A DNA stretch of 64,000 nt from Thiobacillus sp. GTDB taxonomy: Bacteria; Pseudomonadota; Gammaproteobacteria; Burkholderiales; Thiobacillaceae. Made by a program: the position numbers and the translations under genes. Positions 43,718 to 51,897 of this stretch are shown here, piece after piece (position 1 is the first letter of the stretch; each line of letters begins with the position of its first letter). The stretch is from contig JANJXT010000039.1 of assembly GCA_024708885.1 (NCBI GenBank), positions 1 through 64,000 on the forward strand, read 5' to 3'. The notes under the pieces are model-generated. The model had not been told where the DNA came from. It made no database searches and saw nothing but the letters and a program-made list of their open reading frames with translations.

Positions 43718-44839
43718 ATGCTGCCGGCCCTGGTGTTCCTGGCCCTGACGGCGTTCGCCGTCGCCATGCCGGGATTCCAGAGCGCCGGGCGCGCCGCCAC
43801 CCTGCATCTGCTGTTCGCGGTCGGTGCGCTGCCGCTGATTCTCGGCGCGATGGGGCACTTCATCCCGGTGCTCACCCGCAGCCGCGCCGCCCCGCCTCTC
43901 CTCACCGCACTGCCGCTGCTGGCGCTTGCCGCCGGTGCGCTTGCGCTCGTTTCGCTCGCCGTGCCCGCCTGGTTCGCGGCGCGCCATGCCGGCGCCACGC
44001 TGGGTGCCGCGGCCGCGCTGGCGATGCTGGTGTGGAGCCGCACGCGCCGCCGCACGACGCTCGGCCGACCGCACCCGGGTCTTGCCTGGTACGAGGCCGC
44101 GCTCGCCTGCCTTGCGCTGGCGCTGCTCGCGATTCTCGCCAGCGCAGTATGGCCGGAACAGCGGCCCGCGCTGCGTCGCCTGCACCTGCATCTGAACACA
44201 CTCGGCTTCATCGGCCTGACCGCGCTCGGCACGCTGGCGGTGCTGATGCCCACCGCCGCCGCCACGCCCGATCCGCAGGCTGGGCCGCGCCTGCGCCGCA
44301 ACCTGCCGTGGGCGGCGGGCGGCACGCTCGCCGTCGCCGTCGGCGCCGCCGCGTCCGCACCGCTGGCCTTCGTCGGCGCCGCACTGTGGGCGGTGCCGCT
44401 GGCACGGCAGGCCGCCGCGTGGCGGCCACTGGCAGGCGCCATCTTCGCGTGGCACGGCGCGCCGCCCCTGCTCGCCGCAGCGCTGACGGGCTTCGCTGCG
44501 AGCCTGGTTTTCGGCGCGGCCGCCGCGCTCGCCGTCCGCGCCGACCCCGAGGCCGCCTTCGTCACCGGCTTCCTGCTGCCGCTGGTGTCGGGCGCGGCGA
44601 GCCAGCTGCTGCCGACCTGGCTGCGCCCGGGCGCGCAGGGCGAATGGCATGCCACGCTGCGCGCGCGCCTCACCCGCTACGGCGGCGTGCGTGCCGTACT
44701 GTTCCTCATCGCGGGACTGGCTGCGGGCAGCGGCCAGACATGGAGCCTCGCGCTCGCGGCTGCCGCACTGATCTGGTTCATCGTTCAGGCGGCCGTCGCG
44801 CTCGCTCGGTCGCACCCGTTGCCAAGGAGACCCACATGA
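43718..44839 (+). CDS. NnrS-like multi-spanning membrane protein
   Basis: 373-residue protein of about 10-12 hydrophobic helices. Conserved polar and His residues in the membrane (MGHFIPVLTRSR near 47-58, RLHLHLNTLGFIGLTALGTL near 153-172, AWHGAPPLL) resemble haem-binding patterns in NnrS and related proteins made in response to nitric oxide. The precise family is not certain. It starts 8 bases after the DUF2249 gene and its end overlaps the fmdE-like gene by 4 bases, so the three are an operon. Confidence 0.65.
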   Translation: MLPALVFLALTAFAVAMPGFQSAGRAATLHLLFAVGALPLILGAMGHFIPVLTRSRAAPPLLTALPLLALAAGALALVSLAVPAWFAARHAGATLGAAAALAMLVWSRTRRRTTLGRPHPGLAWYEAALACLALALLAILASAVWPEQRPALRRLHLHLNTLGFIGLTALGTLAVLMPTAAATPDPQAGPRLRRNLPWAAGGTLAVAVGAAASAPLAFVGAALWAVPLARQAAAWRPLAGAIFAWHGAPPLLAAALTGFAASLVFGAAAALAVRADPEAAFVTGFLLPLVSGAASQLLPTWLRPGAQGEWHATLRARLTRYGGVRAVLFLIAGLAAGSGQTWSLALAAAALIWFIVQAAVALARSHPLPRRPT

Positions 44840-45438
44840 ACTTTCCTGAATTCTTTGCCGCCGTGCCACGGCTGACCGCCTACGACCCGCTCGCCGAACT
44901 GCTCGGCGCCGGCGACGGTATCATCGAATACGGCTACGCCGACGTGGTCCGCCTGGCGGGGCATTCCTGCCCCACCGTCGCCGGCGCCTATCTGATGACG
45001 CACAAGGCGCTCGCCGGCCTGTATCCGGGCGCGCATCCGGTGCGCGGCGAAGTGCGTGTGGAACTGCCCGCCGCGCAGAGCGAGGGCACCACAGGGGTGA
45101 GCGCGAGCGTGATCGGACTTCTCACCGGCGCCGCTGGGGAAGGCGGTTTCAAGGGTCTGGCCGGACAGTACGCGCGGCGCAACCTGCTGCGGTTCGGCGC
45201 GGCGATCGACGGCGACCTGCGCTTCACCCGCCTCGACACCGGCGCAAGCCTCGTCACCACGTATCACCCGGAAATCGTGCCGCCCCTGCCCGAGATGCGG
45301 GCGTTGATGCCGGCCGTACTGTCAGGCACCGCGAACGCCGCAGAACGCCAGGAGTTCGGCCGCCTGTGGCAGATGCGCGTCAAGCGCCTGCTGATCGATC
45401 ATTTCGACGACCCGGCGCTGGTCGTGTGTCGGGCGTGA
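44836..45438 (+). CDS. FmdE-like protein
   Basis: 200-residue protein with the FmdE signature YGYADVVRLAGHSCPTVAGAYLM (about 31-53, containing the conserved His and Cys). This domain was named after subunit E of formylmethanofuran dehydrogenase and occurs in non-methanogens, often beside molybdenum or nitric-oxide genes. The other Fmd subunits are absent, so a C1 role is unlikely. AAGGAGA upstream of ATG 44836 is a good ribosome binding site. It is the last gene of the NsrR-facing operon. Confidence 0.8.
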   Translation: MNFPEFFAAVPRLTAYDPLAELLGAGDGIIEYGYADVVRLAGHSCPTVAGAYLMTHKALAGLYPGAHPVRGEVRVELPAAQSEGTTGVSASVIGLLTGAAGEGGFKGLAGQYARRNLLRFGAAIDGDLRFTRLDTGASLVTTYHPEIVPPLPEMRALMPAVLSGTANAAERQEFGRLWQMRVKRLLIDHFDDPALVVCRA

Positions 45439-45771
45439 GTCTCCGGGACACGGGCCGCGCTCGGGGCGATTGCCGTGATGGTCGTGCCGCCCGAAATCGC
45501 CGCGAGCACCCGGAGGGCATAAAGGCGCCGGTGCCACAAGGAGGCTCGCCCTCGGGCCGATTGCCGTGATGGTTCCACCGCCCGAATCGCGGCGAGGGCG
45601 CCGGTGCGTGGTTGTTGCCGCGTGAGCGGCTTTACAACCACGGCCTGCCCCTTGCGGGTGCCCCTACATGTGGGAGGTCCGCCCTCGGGCCGATTGCCGT
45701 GATGGTTCCGCCGCCCCGGGCGCGGCGGGGGCGCCGCCGCCGAATCAGCGCACGCAGGGTGCCGAAGCGCC
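45439..45771. repeat. REP/BIME-like cluster between fmdE-like gene and ubiT
   Basis: The 333-base convergent gap is almost wholly repeats. Type B and type A hairpins alternate, with one GAGCACCCGGAG unit (about 45506). The third hairpin is present in full: GTGGTTGT (about 45607-45614) and ACAACCAC (about 45635-45642), followed by GGCCTGCCCCTTGCGGGTG. No gene is seen. Confidence 0.85.
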
Positions 45772-46227
45772 TCAGGCGCTGGCGAGCAGGCGCCGCGCGA
45801 CGCCCGCCATGGGCGCGGGCAGACGCGCAAGCACGCAGTCGGGGTCGAGCGCGTCGAGCAGGTTCTTGACTATGAGACCGAGCTCGGTGTCGCCCTCGCT
45901 CACCAGACGGCGGCTGAAGAACAGGGTGTCGGGATCCTCGCGCCGGCCGAGCAGCAGCAGGAAGTCGCGCCCGGTGGCGCTGATGGTGAGTTCCGGCGCG
46001 CCCTGCGTCGGCGCGAAGCCGCGCGGGGTGACGGTGAAGCGCACGCCAAGACCGAGATCCTTGACCCGGATGGCGTAGCGCCGGCCCACCAGCGGCTGCC
46101 AGTCGAGCGTCTGCAGCGCCGGCCACAGCACGCGGTTGGCGGCGAGCGTGAACGCGAGGCTGGGCGGCGCGACAGGCAGGCGCGACACCAGCGTGGCGAC
46201 GGGGGTCGGAATGGCAAGGTTCAGCAT
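45772..46227 (-). CDS. ubiT: UbiT, SCP2-domain ubiquinone accessory factor
   Basis: 151-residue SCP2/sterol-carrier-like lipid-binding protein (LPVAPPSLAFTLAANRVLWP near 17-36, then VKDLGLGVRFTVTPRGFAP, VRFTVTP being typical). UbiT works with UbiU and UbiV in oxygen-independent ubiquinone synthesis, probably binding the hydrophobic intermediates. All three genes are here on the same strand, which strongly supports the call, although queD lies between ubiT and ubiV. Confidence 0.85.
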   Translation of the reverse strand: MLNLAIPTPVATLVSRLPVAPPSLAFTLAANRVLWPALQTLDWQPLVGRRYAIRVKDLGLGVRFTVTPRGFAPTQGAPELTISATGRDFLLLLGRREDPDTLFFSRRLVSEGDTELGLIVKNLLDALDPDCVLARLPAPMAGVARRLLASA

Positions 46228-46289
46228 GAGGGCTCCTTGGCGAGAAAAAGGCTAACGGGCATGGCGTGTTGCCAACCTCGACGATGAAA

Positions 46290-46440
46290 GCGGAGCCTGC
46301 CCGTTTCCCCCTCCCCATCCCTGATGAAGCCACTAACCAATCGACCAAGCCCGCAAGCGGGCAAGTCGCTGGTTGTCTCCCGCAAGCGGGAGAGGGGGAC
46401 ACGGGATCGCTTCGCGATGCTTCGTGCTAACGCGGCCATG
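46290..46440. repeat. Intergenic repeat after queD
   Basis: The 213-base ubiT-queD gap holds GCCCGCAAGCGGGC and CTCCCGCAAGCGGGAGAGG palindromes followed by CGCTTCGCG and a CTAAC tail next to the queD stop. The same order is seen at 4047-4134 and 59175-59262. It could act as a terminator-like or REP-like structure. Confidence 0.6.
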
Positions 46441-46890
46441 TCAGCGCAGCGCGTCCGCCCAGTTGTTGGGGGTCTCGTACAGGCGCACGCGCTCGAGCGC
46501 AAGGCGATTGCCGTAGCGGTCGTGGTAGGCGGCGTCGAGGATGCGGAACGCCTCGGCGGCGAGATTCTCCGCGGTCGGCACCACCGGCAGCACCACGGTC
46601 TTGTGCTCGGGCAGCGCGGCGAGGAACTCGACCACCGCGCGATCGCCCTCGTACACCAGGAAGGCATGATCCCAACGGCTCACCAGCACCGCGGTGGCGA
46701 TCGCCTTCACTTCCGAGAAATCCATCACCATGCCCTGCTGCGACGTGGCGGGCGTCTGGATGATCTCGCCCGACAGGGTGATTTCGAGCGCATAGCGATG
46801 GCCGTGCAGATGCCGGCACTGGCTGTCGTGGTGGGGGATGCGGTGGCCGGCGTCGAATTCCAGCCGGCGCGTGATGCGTGCCTCAGGCAT
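46441..46890 (-). CDS. queD: 6-pyruvoyltetrahydropterin/6-carboxytetrahydropterin synthase family
   Basis: 149-residue T-fold enzyme. The zinc ligands His16, His29 and His31 and the catalytic Cys25 are seen in FDAGHRIPHHDSQCRHLHGHRY. The QueD-type MVMDFSEVK stretch follows, and TAENLAAEAFRIL is near the end. QueD makes 6-carboxytetrahydropterin for queuosine; a tetrahydropterin role is possible for some members. The ATG at 46890 overlaps the ubiV end by 8 bases; an ATG 12 bases upstream is also possible. Confidence 0.87.
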   Translation of the reverse strand: MPEARITRRLEFDAGHRIPHHDSQCRHLHGHRYALEITLSGEIIQTPATSQQGMVMDFSEVKAIATAVLVSRWDHAFLVYEGDRAVVEFLAALPEHKTVVLPVVPTAENLAAEAFRILDAAYHDRYGNRLALERVRLYETPNNWADALR

Positions 46891-47776
46891 GCTGCGCGGC
46901 ATCCTGTTCGAGGCCGGCGCGGCCGTGCCAGTAGCCGTCGACCGAGGGCCCCGGCATCACTTTCACGAGGCTGGCCATCGCGTTCGTTTCGCCGGCCAGC
47001 GCGGCGTCGAAAGCCCGCACCACGCGCTCCATGTGGCGCGACTGCGGCGACAGGCGCAGGCAGTCGATGCCCATGTCGCGCATCGACGCCACTTCATCGA
47101 TGAGGTTGTACACCCCCGCCGACTGGGTCTGGATGCCGTTGATGGTGAGGAAGGGCTTGCCCTCGCGCGTCGCCAGCGGCAATCCGTCGGGATGGTCGAG
47201 ACAGCGGAACTGGCAGTCGTCCTTGGGCAGGTTGTAATGGCGCGCGGTGAAGCAGCGCGCCGAGTAGGCGAGCGGCAGCTTGCCGTAGGCGAAGACTTCG
47301 GTTTCCATTGCAGCCGGCGCATGCGCCATCAGCGCCGCCAGCGCGGTGCGTGAAACCTCCACCGGCGGCAGCCAGCGGCGCGCGCCGAGGCTGGCGAGCA
47401 CGTCGAGCGTCTCCGGGTTGTAGACGTTGAGGGTGGGGCCGGCGACGAAGGGCGCCTTCGCTTCGGACAGCAGCCGCACCGCGCCCCATTCGTTGGCCTC
47501 GACCAGGAAGCGGCCGTCGCGCACGATCTTGCGCAGGACCTTGAGGTCGGATTCGGATTCGATCAGCGTCTGCGTCGAGAGTACCACGTCCTTGCCCGCG
47601 GCGGCGAGCTTTTCCGCGAGTTCGAGCCAGTCGGGCAGGCGCAGCACGTGACGGCGCGAGCACACGGTTTCGCCGAGGTAGACACGCGCCACCGGCCAGT
47701 CCGTCGCCGCCTCGTAAAAGGCGAAGGTGTCCTCGCGGGACCAGTAGTACAGGAGGGGGCCGAGGGACAGATTCAT
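46883..47776 (-). CDS. ubiV: UbiV, U32-family Fe-S protein for anaerobic ubiquinone synthesis
   Basis: 297-residue member of the peptidase-U32-like family. Four cysteines match the 4Fe-4S ligands of UbiV: Cys39 (ETVCS), Cys175 (SARCF), Cys188 and Cys192 (DDCQFRC). With UbiU it hydroxylates ubiquinone precursors without oxygen. The ATG is directly preceded by 13 TAGCCCC units (coding strand), so there is no purine-rich ribosome binding site within about 90 bases. Translation of this gene must start in an unusual way or be weak. Confidence 0.92.
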   Translation of the reverse strand: MNLSLGPLLYYWSREDTFAFYEAATDWPVARVYLGETVCSRRHVLRLPDWLELAEKLAAAGKDVVLSTQTLIESESDLKVLRKIVRDGRFLVEANEWGAVRLLSEAKAPFVAGPTLNVYNPETLDVLASLGARRWLPPVEVSRTALAALMAHAPAAMETEVFAYGKLPLAYSARCFTARHYNLPKDDCQFRCLDHPDGLPLATREGKPFLTINGIQTQSAGVYNLIDEVASMRDMGIDCLRLSPQSRHMERVVRAFDAALAGETNAMASLVKVMPGPSVDGYWHGRAGLEQDAAQHA

Positions 47777-47933
47777 GGGGCTAGGGGCTAGGGGCTAGGG
47801 GCTAGGGGCTAGGGGCTAGGGGCTAGGGGCTAGGGGCTAGGGGCTAGGGGCTAGGGGCTAGGGGCTAGAAAATTTCGCGGCCTCCGGCCGCTCATCCCCT
47901 AGATCCTAGACCCTAGATCCTAAATCCTAAAAA
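47777..47933. repeat. GGGGCTA heptad foldback element filling the ubiU-ubiV gap
   Basis: Thirteen perfect tandem GGGGCTA units (47777-47867) on the plus strand are followed by a core of about 30 bases (AAATTTCGCGG, CCTCCGGCCG) and an opposing arm of degenerate heptads (CCCTAGAT, CCTAGAC, CCTAGAT, CCTAAAT, CCTAAAA) up to the ubiU stop. The element occupies exactly the space between the two genes. The G4-N3 runs fit a G-quadruplex motif on the strand that is template for ubiUV. A TAG in every unit closes all three minus-strand frames. Confidence 0.95.
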
Positions 47934-48935
47934 TCACTTCCACGGCCGGTGGTACGCGCCGAGGGTGTGGCTCTGGCCTTCCGAGAGCTTGTTCAGTTCG
48001 GCCATCCACGCCGGCGCGGGGGTGAAGCCTGCGGCGTTCTTTTTCACCGCGTCGATGGCGGCGCGCCAGACCTTGGTCACCTGGGTGACGTAGGCGGGGC
48101 TGCGCTGGCGGCCTTCGATCTTGATCGCGGCGATGCCCATTTTCAGCATCTCGGGCAGCAGATCGAGCGTGTTGAGGCTGGTCGGTTCTTCCAGGGCGTA
48201 GTAGGTCTCGCCGGAGACTTCGAAGCGGCCCTTGCACAGGGTCGGATAGCCGGCTTTCTCGTCCTTGCCGTAGCGGTCGAGCAGCACGCCGTTCAGACGC
48301 GACTCGAGTCCCGTGGAGGTTTCCTTCCACTGCACCGATTTTGCCGGCGAGCACACGCCGGCCGAGTTGGGCGATTCGCCGGTGCAGTAGGACGACAGAA
48401 GGCAGCGGCCCTCGACCATCACGCACAGGCCGCCGAAACCGAACAGCTCGATCTCGACTTCGGTGTTCTTCACCACGTTCTCCACCTGCGGCAGCGACAG
48501 CACGCGCGGCAGCACCGCGCGTTGCACGCCGAAGTGCTCGCGGTAGAAATTCACCGCCTCGTAGCTGGTGGCCGAACCCTGCACCGACAGGTGCAGGCGC
48601 AGTTGCGGATGATGCTTCACCGCGTAGCGCATGAGGCCGGCATCGGCGAGGATGACGGCGTCCATGCCGAGTTTCGCGGCGCGGTCGACCGCGCCGGTCC
48701 AGCGCAGCCACGTATCGGACGGCGGATAGGTGTTGAGTGCGAGCAGCACGCGGCGGCCGCGATCGTGCGCATAGCGCAGGCCCTCGGCCGCCTGCGTCTC
48801 GTCGAAATTGAGGCCGGGAAAGGCGCGCGCGTTGGTGTTGTCGCGAAAGCCCATGTACACGGCGTCGGCGCCGTGGTCGACGGCGGCCTTCAGCGCCATC
48901 AGGCTGCCCGCCGGGCAGATCAGTTCAAGCGGCAT
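47934..48935 (-). CDS. ubiU: UbiU, U32-family Fe-S protein for anaerobic ubiquinone synthesis
   Basis: 333-residue U32-like protein. Cys171, Cys178, Cys195 and Cys234 match the cluster-binding cysteines of UbiU (GGLCVMVEGRC, AGVCSP, TLCKG). The start MPLELICPAGSLMALKAAVDHGADAVYMGF (about 1-30) is family-typical. It forms a heterodimer with UbiV. Its first 11 bases overlap the end of the radical SAM gene upstream, so the order is yhcC-like, ubiU, ubiV, queD, ubiT. Confidence 0.93.
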   Translation of the reverse strand: MPLELICPAGSLMALKAAVDHGADAVYMGFRDNTNARAFPGLNFDETQAAEGLRYAHDRGRRVLLALNTYPPSDTWLRWTGAVDRAAKLGMDAVILADAGLMRYAVKHHPQLRLHLSVQGSATSYEAVNFYREHFGVQRAVLPRVLSLPQVENVVKNTEVEIELFGFGGLCVMVEGRCLLSSYCTGESPNSAGVCSPAKSVQWKETSTGLESRLNGVLLDRYGKDEKAGYPTLCKGRFEVSGETYYALEEPTSLNTLDLLPEMLKMGIAAIKIEGRQRSPAYVTQVTKVWRAAIDAVKKNAAGFTPAPAWMAELNKLSEGQSHTLGAYHRPWK

Positions 48936-49875
48936 GCGTGTGCTCCTTCCAGACCTGGCCCGTGCGCGCGCCCTGGCGGCTGCCGCGCCGTGCCAGTTCG
49001 TCGGTGATGCCGTTGAGGATGTCCCACTTCTTCGCGCACCATGCGGGCGCGAGCAGGATGTCGGCCGGCGCGGTGCCGGTGACGCGGTGATACACCACCT
49101 CCCACGGCGTGCGCTCGATGAGGTCGGCGGCGATGCGCACGTACTCGGCTTCTTCCAGCGGCTGGTACTGGCCGCGCTTCCATTCGATGGCGAGGATGGT
49201 GTGCTTGACCACGTGCAGCGGGTGCAGCTTCAGGCCGTCCACGCCGACTTCGAGCACGCGGTCGAGACTGGCGTGGGCGTGCGATTCGTCCTCGCCGGGC
49301 AGGCCGACGATGAGATGGCAGCATACCGGGATGCCGCGCGCGCGCGCGGCGCGCGTCGCCTCGACGTATTCGGCGAAACCGTGGCCGCGGTTGACGCGTG
49401 CGAGCGATTGATCGAAGGACGACTGCAGGCCGAGTTCCAGCCACACCTCGTGGCCGCGCTCGCGGTATTCGGCGAGCAGATCCAGCACCGGCGGCGGCAC
49501 GCAATCGGGGCGCGTGCCGATCGACAGGCCGATCACGCCGGGCTCGGCGAGCGCCTCGTCATACAGCGCGCGCAGTTCGTCGACGTGCGCGTAGGTATTG
49601 GTGTACGCCTGGAAATAGGCGAGAAAGCGGCGCGCCCCGGTGCCGCGCGCGATGCGCCCGCGCGCACGCGCGAACTGCGCGGCGAGAGCGGCCGGCTCGC
49701 GCGCGCCGGGGGCGAACGATTTGTTGTTGCAGAAGGTGCAGCCGCCGATGCCCTTGGAGCCGTCGCGGTTGGGACAGGTGAAGCCGGCGTCGAGCGCGAT
49801 CTTGTGCACACGCTCGCCGTGACGCGCCTGCATCGCGCGGCCGAAGCTGTGGATGAGATCGGCGCGCGCGTTCAT
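48925..49875 (-). CDS. YhcC-type radical SAM protein (TIGR01212 family)
   Basis: 316-residue radical SAM enzyme. The cluster motif is the long-spaced form of this family: the Cys in FTCPNRDGSKG and the CTFC pair in IGGCTFCNN, near 33-51. Later marks are FQAYTNTYA, GLSIGTRPDC, ELGLQSS and HLIVGLPGE. Its reaction is unknown, although homologues are often near ubiUV or arcB-type genes. The ATG at 49875 is preferred to one 42 bases upstream because the family begins there. Confidence 0.87.
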   Translation of the reverse strand: MNARADLIHSFGRAMQARHGERVHKIALDAGFTCPNRDGSKGIGGCTFCNNKSFAPGAREPAALAAQFARARGRIARGTGARRFLAYFQAYTNTYAHVDELRALYDEALAEPGVIGLSIGTRPDCVPPPVLDLLAEYRERGHEVWLELGLQSSFDQSLARVNRGHGFAEYVEATRAARARGIPVCCHLIVGLPGEDESHAHASLDRVLEVGVDGLKLHPLHVVKHTILAIEWKRGQYQPLEEAEYVRIAADLIERTPWEVVYHRVTGTAPADILLAPAWCAKKWDILNGITDELARRGSRQGARTGQVWKEHTHAA

Positions 49876-50186
49876 GCGGCCTCCGCGCCGCCAAGGTGTG
49901 GCAGGCAGCGTTCCCAAGGGGAAATCAACGGCGGCGTGGGGTACGGCATGGGCCTTCCTGAAACAGGATCCGCCGGGCGGCGAACCCCTATAAATGACTT
50001 GTTTATCTTAATTTTTTGCCGGCGTTTTGTCCATGGCCGATTCCTCCGGCAACGCGTGCCGGGGTTCACCCGTCCCGGCGAAACGCCTACAATGCCAAGT
50101 CTTTGCGTTAACGCTTTGCCGGTCACCCCCGCGGTCCGCCCACGCCGCAGGCCCCGCCCACCCAGGAACCCCGAACGATCGCCGTC
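49876..50186 (+). promoter_or_regulatory. Leader of the riboflavin operon with candidate promoter
   Basis: This 311-base divergent gap has no gene. TTCACC (50065-50070) and TACAAT (50088-50093), 17 bases apart, form a good sigma70 promoter about 90 bases ahead of ribE. I do not see the conserved pieces of an FMN riboswitch here. An AT-rich run lies near 49990-50020 and could hold the divergent promoter for the radical SAM/ubi genes. Confidence 0.5.
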
Positions 50187-50813
50187 ATGTTCACCGGAAT
50201 CATCCAGGCCCTCGGCCGCATCCACGAGTACGAAGCGCGCGGCGCCGACGCCCGCATGGAGATTCACGCCGGCGGACTGGATCTCGCCGACGTCGCGGTC
50301 GGCGACAGCATCGCGGTCAATGGCGTGTGCCTGACCGCAGTGGCTCTGACACCCGACAGCTTCAGCGTCGACGTCTCGGCAGAAACGCTCGACTGCACCG
50401 AGGGCTTCGTGCCCGGCGCCGCCGTCAATCTGGAAAAGGCGCTGCGCCTGGCCGACCGACTGGGCGGCCATCTGGTATCGGGGCACGTCGACGGTGTCGG
50501 CACGGTATGCCGCTTCGCGCCGGCAGGCGAATCGCAGCTGCTGGAAATCGACGCGCCGGCGGAGCTGGCGCGCTACATCCTGCGCAAGGGGTCGATCACG
50601 GTGAACGGCGTGTCGCTGACGGTCAACCGCGTCGAGGGCACGCGCTTTGCGCTCAACCTCATCCCGCACACCTTGCAGATGACGACGCTGAAGCATCTGA
50701 AACCCGGCAGCCGCGTCAACCTGGAAGTCGACATGATCGCGCGCTACGTCGAGCGCATGCTGGAATTTACCCAACCCACGGAACAGACGGATGAGCCTAG
50801 CCTCCACCCCTGA
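50187..50813 (+). CDS. ribE: Riboflavin synthase
   Basis: 208-residue protein with two lumazine-binding barrel domains: MFTGIIQALGRI and NGVCLTAVAL in the first, GHLVSGHVDGVGTV and KGSITVNGVSLTVN in the second. It dismutates 6,7-dimethyl-8-ribityllumazine to riboflavin. Its end overlaps the ribBX start by 23 bases. First gene of ribE-ribBX-ribH-nusB. Confidence 0.95.
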   Translation: MFTGIIQALGRIHEYEARGADARMEIHAGGLDLADVAVGDSIAVNGVCLTAVALTPDSFSVDVSAETLDCTEGFVPGAAVNLEKALRLADRLGGHLVSGHVDGVGTVCRFAPAGESQLLEIDAPAELARYILRKGSITVNGVSLTVNRVEGTRFALNLIPHTLQMTTLKHLKPGSRVNLEVDMIARYVERMLEFTQPTEQTDEPSLHP

Positions 50814-51876
50814 AATCATCGAAGAACTGCGTGCCGGCCGCATGGTCGTGCTGGTCGACGAGGAAGACCGCGAGAACGAGGGCGACCTGGTGATGGCCGC
50901 CGAGCACGTCACGCCGGACGCGATCAATTTCATGGCGAAGTACGGTCGCGGCCTCATCTGCCTCACCCTCACCGACGCGCGCTGCCGCCAGCTGGGCCTG
51001 AAGCAGATGGTGTCGGACAACCAGACCCCGCACGGCACCGCGTTCACCGTGTCGATCGAGGCGGCCGAAGGCGTGACCACCGGCATTTCCGCCGGTGACC
51101 GCGCGGTGACCATTCAGGCCGCGGTGAAGAAGGACGCCAAACCTTCCGACATCGTCCAGCCCGGCCACGTCTTCCCGCTGCGCGCGCAGCCCGGCGGCGT
51201 GCTGGTGCGCGCCGGCCACACCGAGGCCGGCTGCGACCTCGCCGCACTCGCCGGATGCGAACCCGCGACGGTGATCTGCGAAATCCTCAAGGACGACGGC
51301 AGCATGGCGCGCCTGCCCGACCTGGTGCCGTTCGCGCAGGCGCACGGTCTCAAGATCGGCACCATCGCCGACCTCATCCACTACCGCAGCCAGACCGAAA
51401 GCCTGGTCGAGCGCGCCGCCGACCGCCTGGTGCAGACCGTGTACGGCGCGTTCCGCCTCCTTGCCTACCGCGACAAGTGCGCCGGCGAAACCCATCTCGC
51501 ACTCGTCAAGGGCGAGATCCATACCGACCGCGAGACCCTGGTGCGCGTGCACGAGCCATTGAGCGTGATGGACTTCCTCGACGTCACCGGCAGCGGCCAC
51601 TCCTGGCCCATCCTCGGCGCGATGGAGCGCATCGCCGAATCGCAGTCCGGCGTGCTGGTGCTCCTGCATCGGCCGGAAACCGCCGACGCGCTGCTCGCCC
51701 GGGTCAATCCGTCGCCGGTCGACAGCCGCAAGCATGATCTGCGCGACTACGGCATCGGCGCGCAGATCCTGCGCGACCTCGGCGTCGGCAAGATGCGCCT
51801 GCTCGCCAGTCCGCGCAAGATGCCGGCGATGGACGGCTTCGGCCTCGAAGTCACCGGCCATTCCGAAAAAGCCTGA
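50791..51876 (+). CDS. ribB: 3,4-dihydroxy-2-butanone 4-phosphate synthase with degenerate RibA domain
   Basis: 361-residue bifunctional-type protein. The RibB half (1 to about 205) is complete: DEEDRENEGDLVMAAE, RGLICLTL and HTEAGCDLA. The C-terminal half has the GTP cyclohydrolase II fold but reads VHEPLSVMDFLDVTGSGHSWPI where active RibA has the zinc-binding cysteines, so that half should be inactive (the RibBX form). GTP cyclohydrolase II must be encoded elsewhere. Confidence 0.92.
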   Translation: MSLASTPEIIEELRAGRMVVLVDEEDRENEGDLVMAAEHVTPDAINFMAKYGRGLICLTLTDARCRQLGLKQMVSDNQTPHGTAFTVSIEAAEGVTTGISAGDRAVTIQAAVKKDAKPSDIVQPGHVFPLRAQPGGVLVRAGHTEAGCDLAALAGCEPATVICEILKDDGSMARLPDLVPFAQAHGLKIGTIADLIHYRSQTESLVERAADRLVQTVYGAFRLLAYRDKCAGETHLALVKGEIHTDRETLVRVHEPLSVMDFLDVTGSGHSWPILGAMERIAESQSGVLVLLHRPETADALLARVNPSPVDSRKHDLRDYGIGAQILRDLGVGKMRLLASPRKMPAMDGFGLEVTGHSEKA

Positions 51877-51897
51877 TTGTTTGACCAAGGACTCAGC

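Noticed and set aside
49876..50186. FMN riboswitch upstream of ribE
   Set aside because: The conserved FMN-aptamer segments are not visible. The leader is better explained by a plain promoter about 90 bases upstream.
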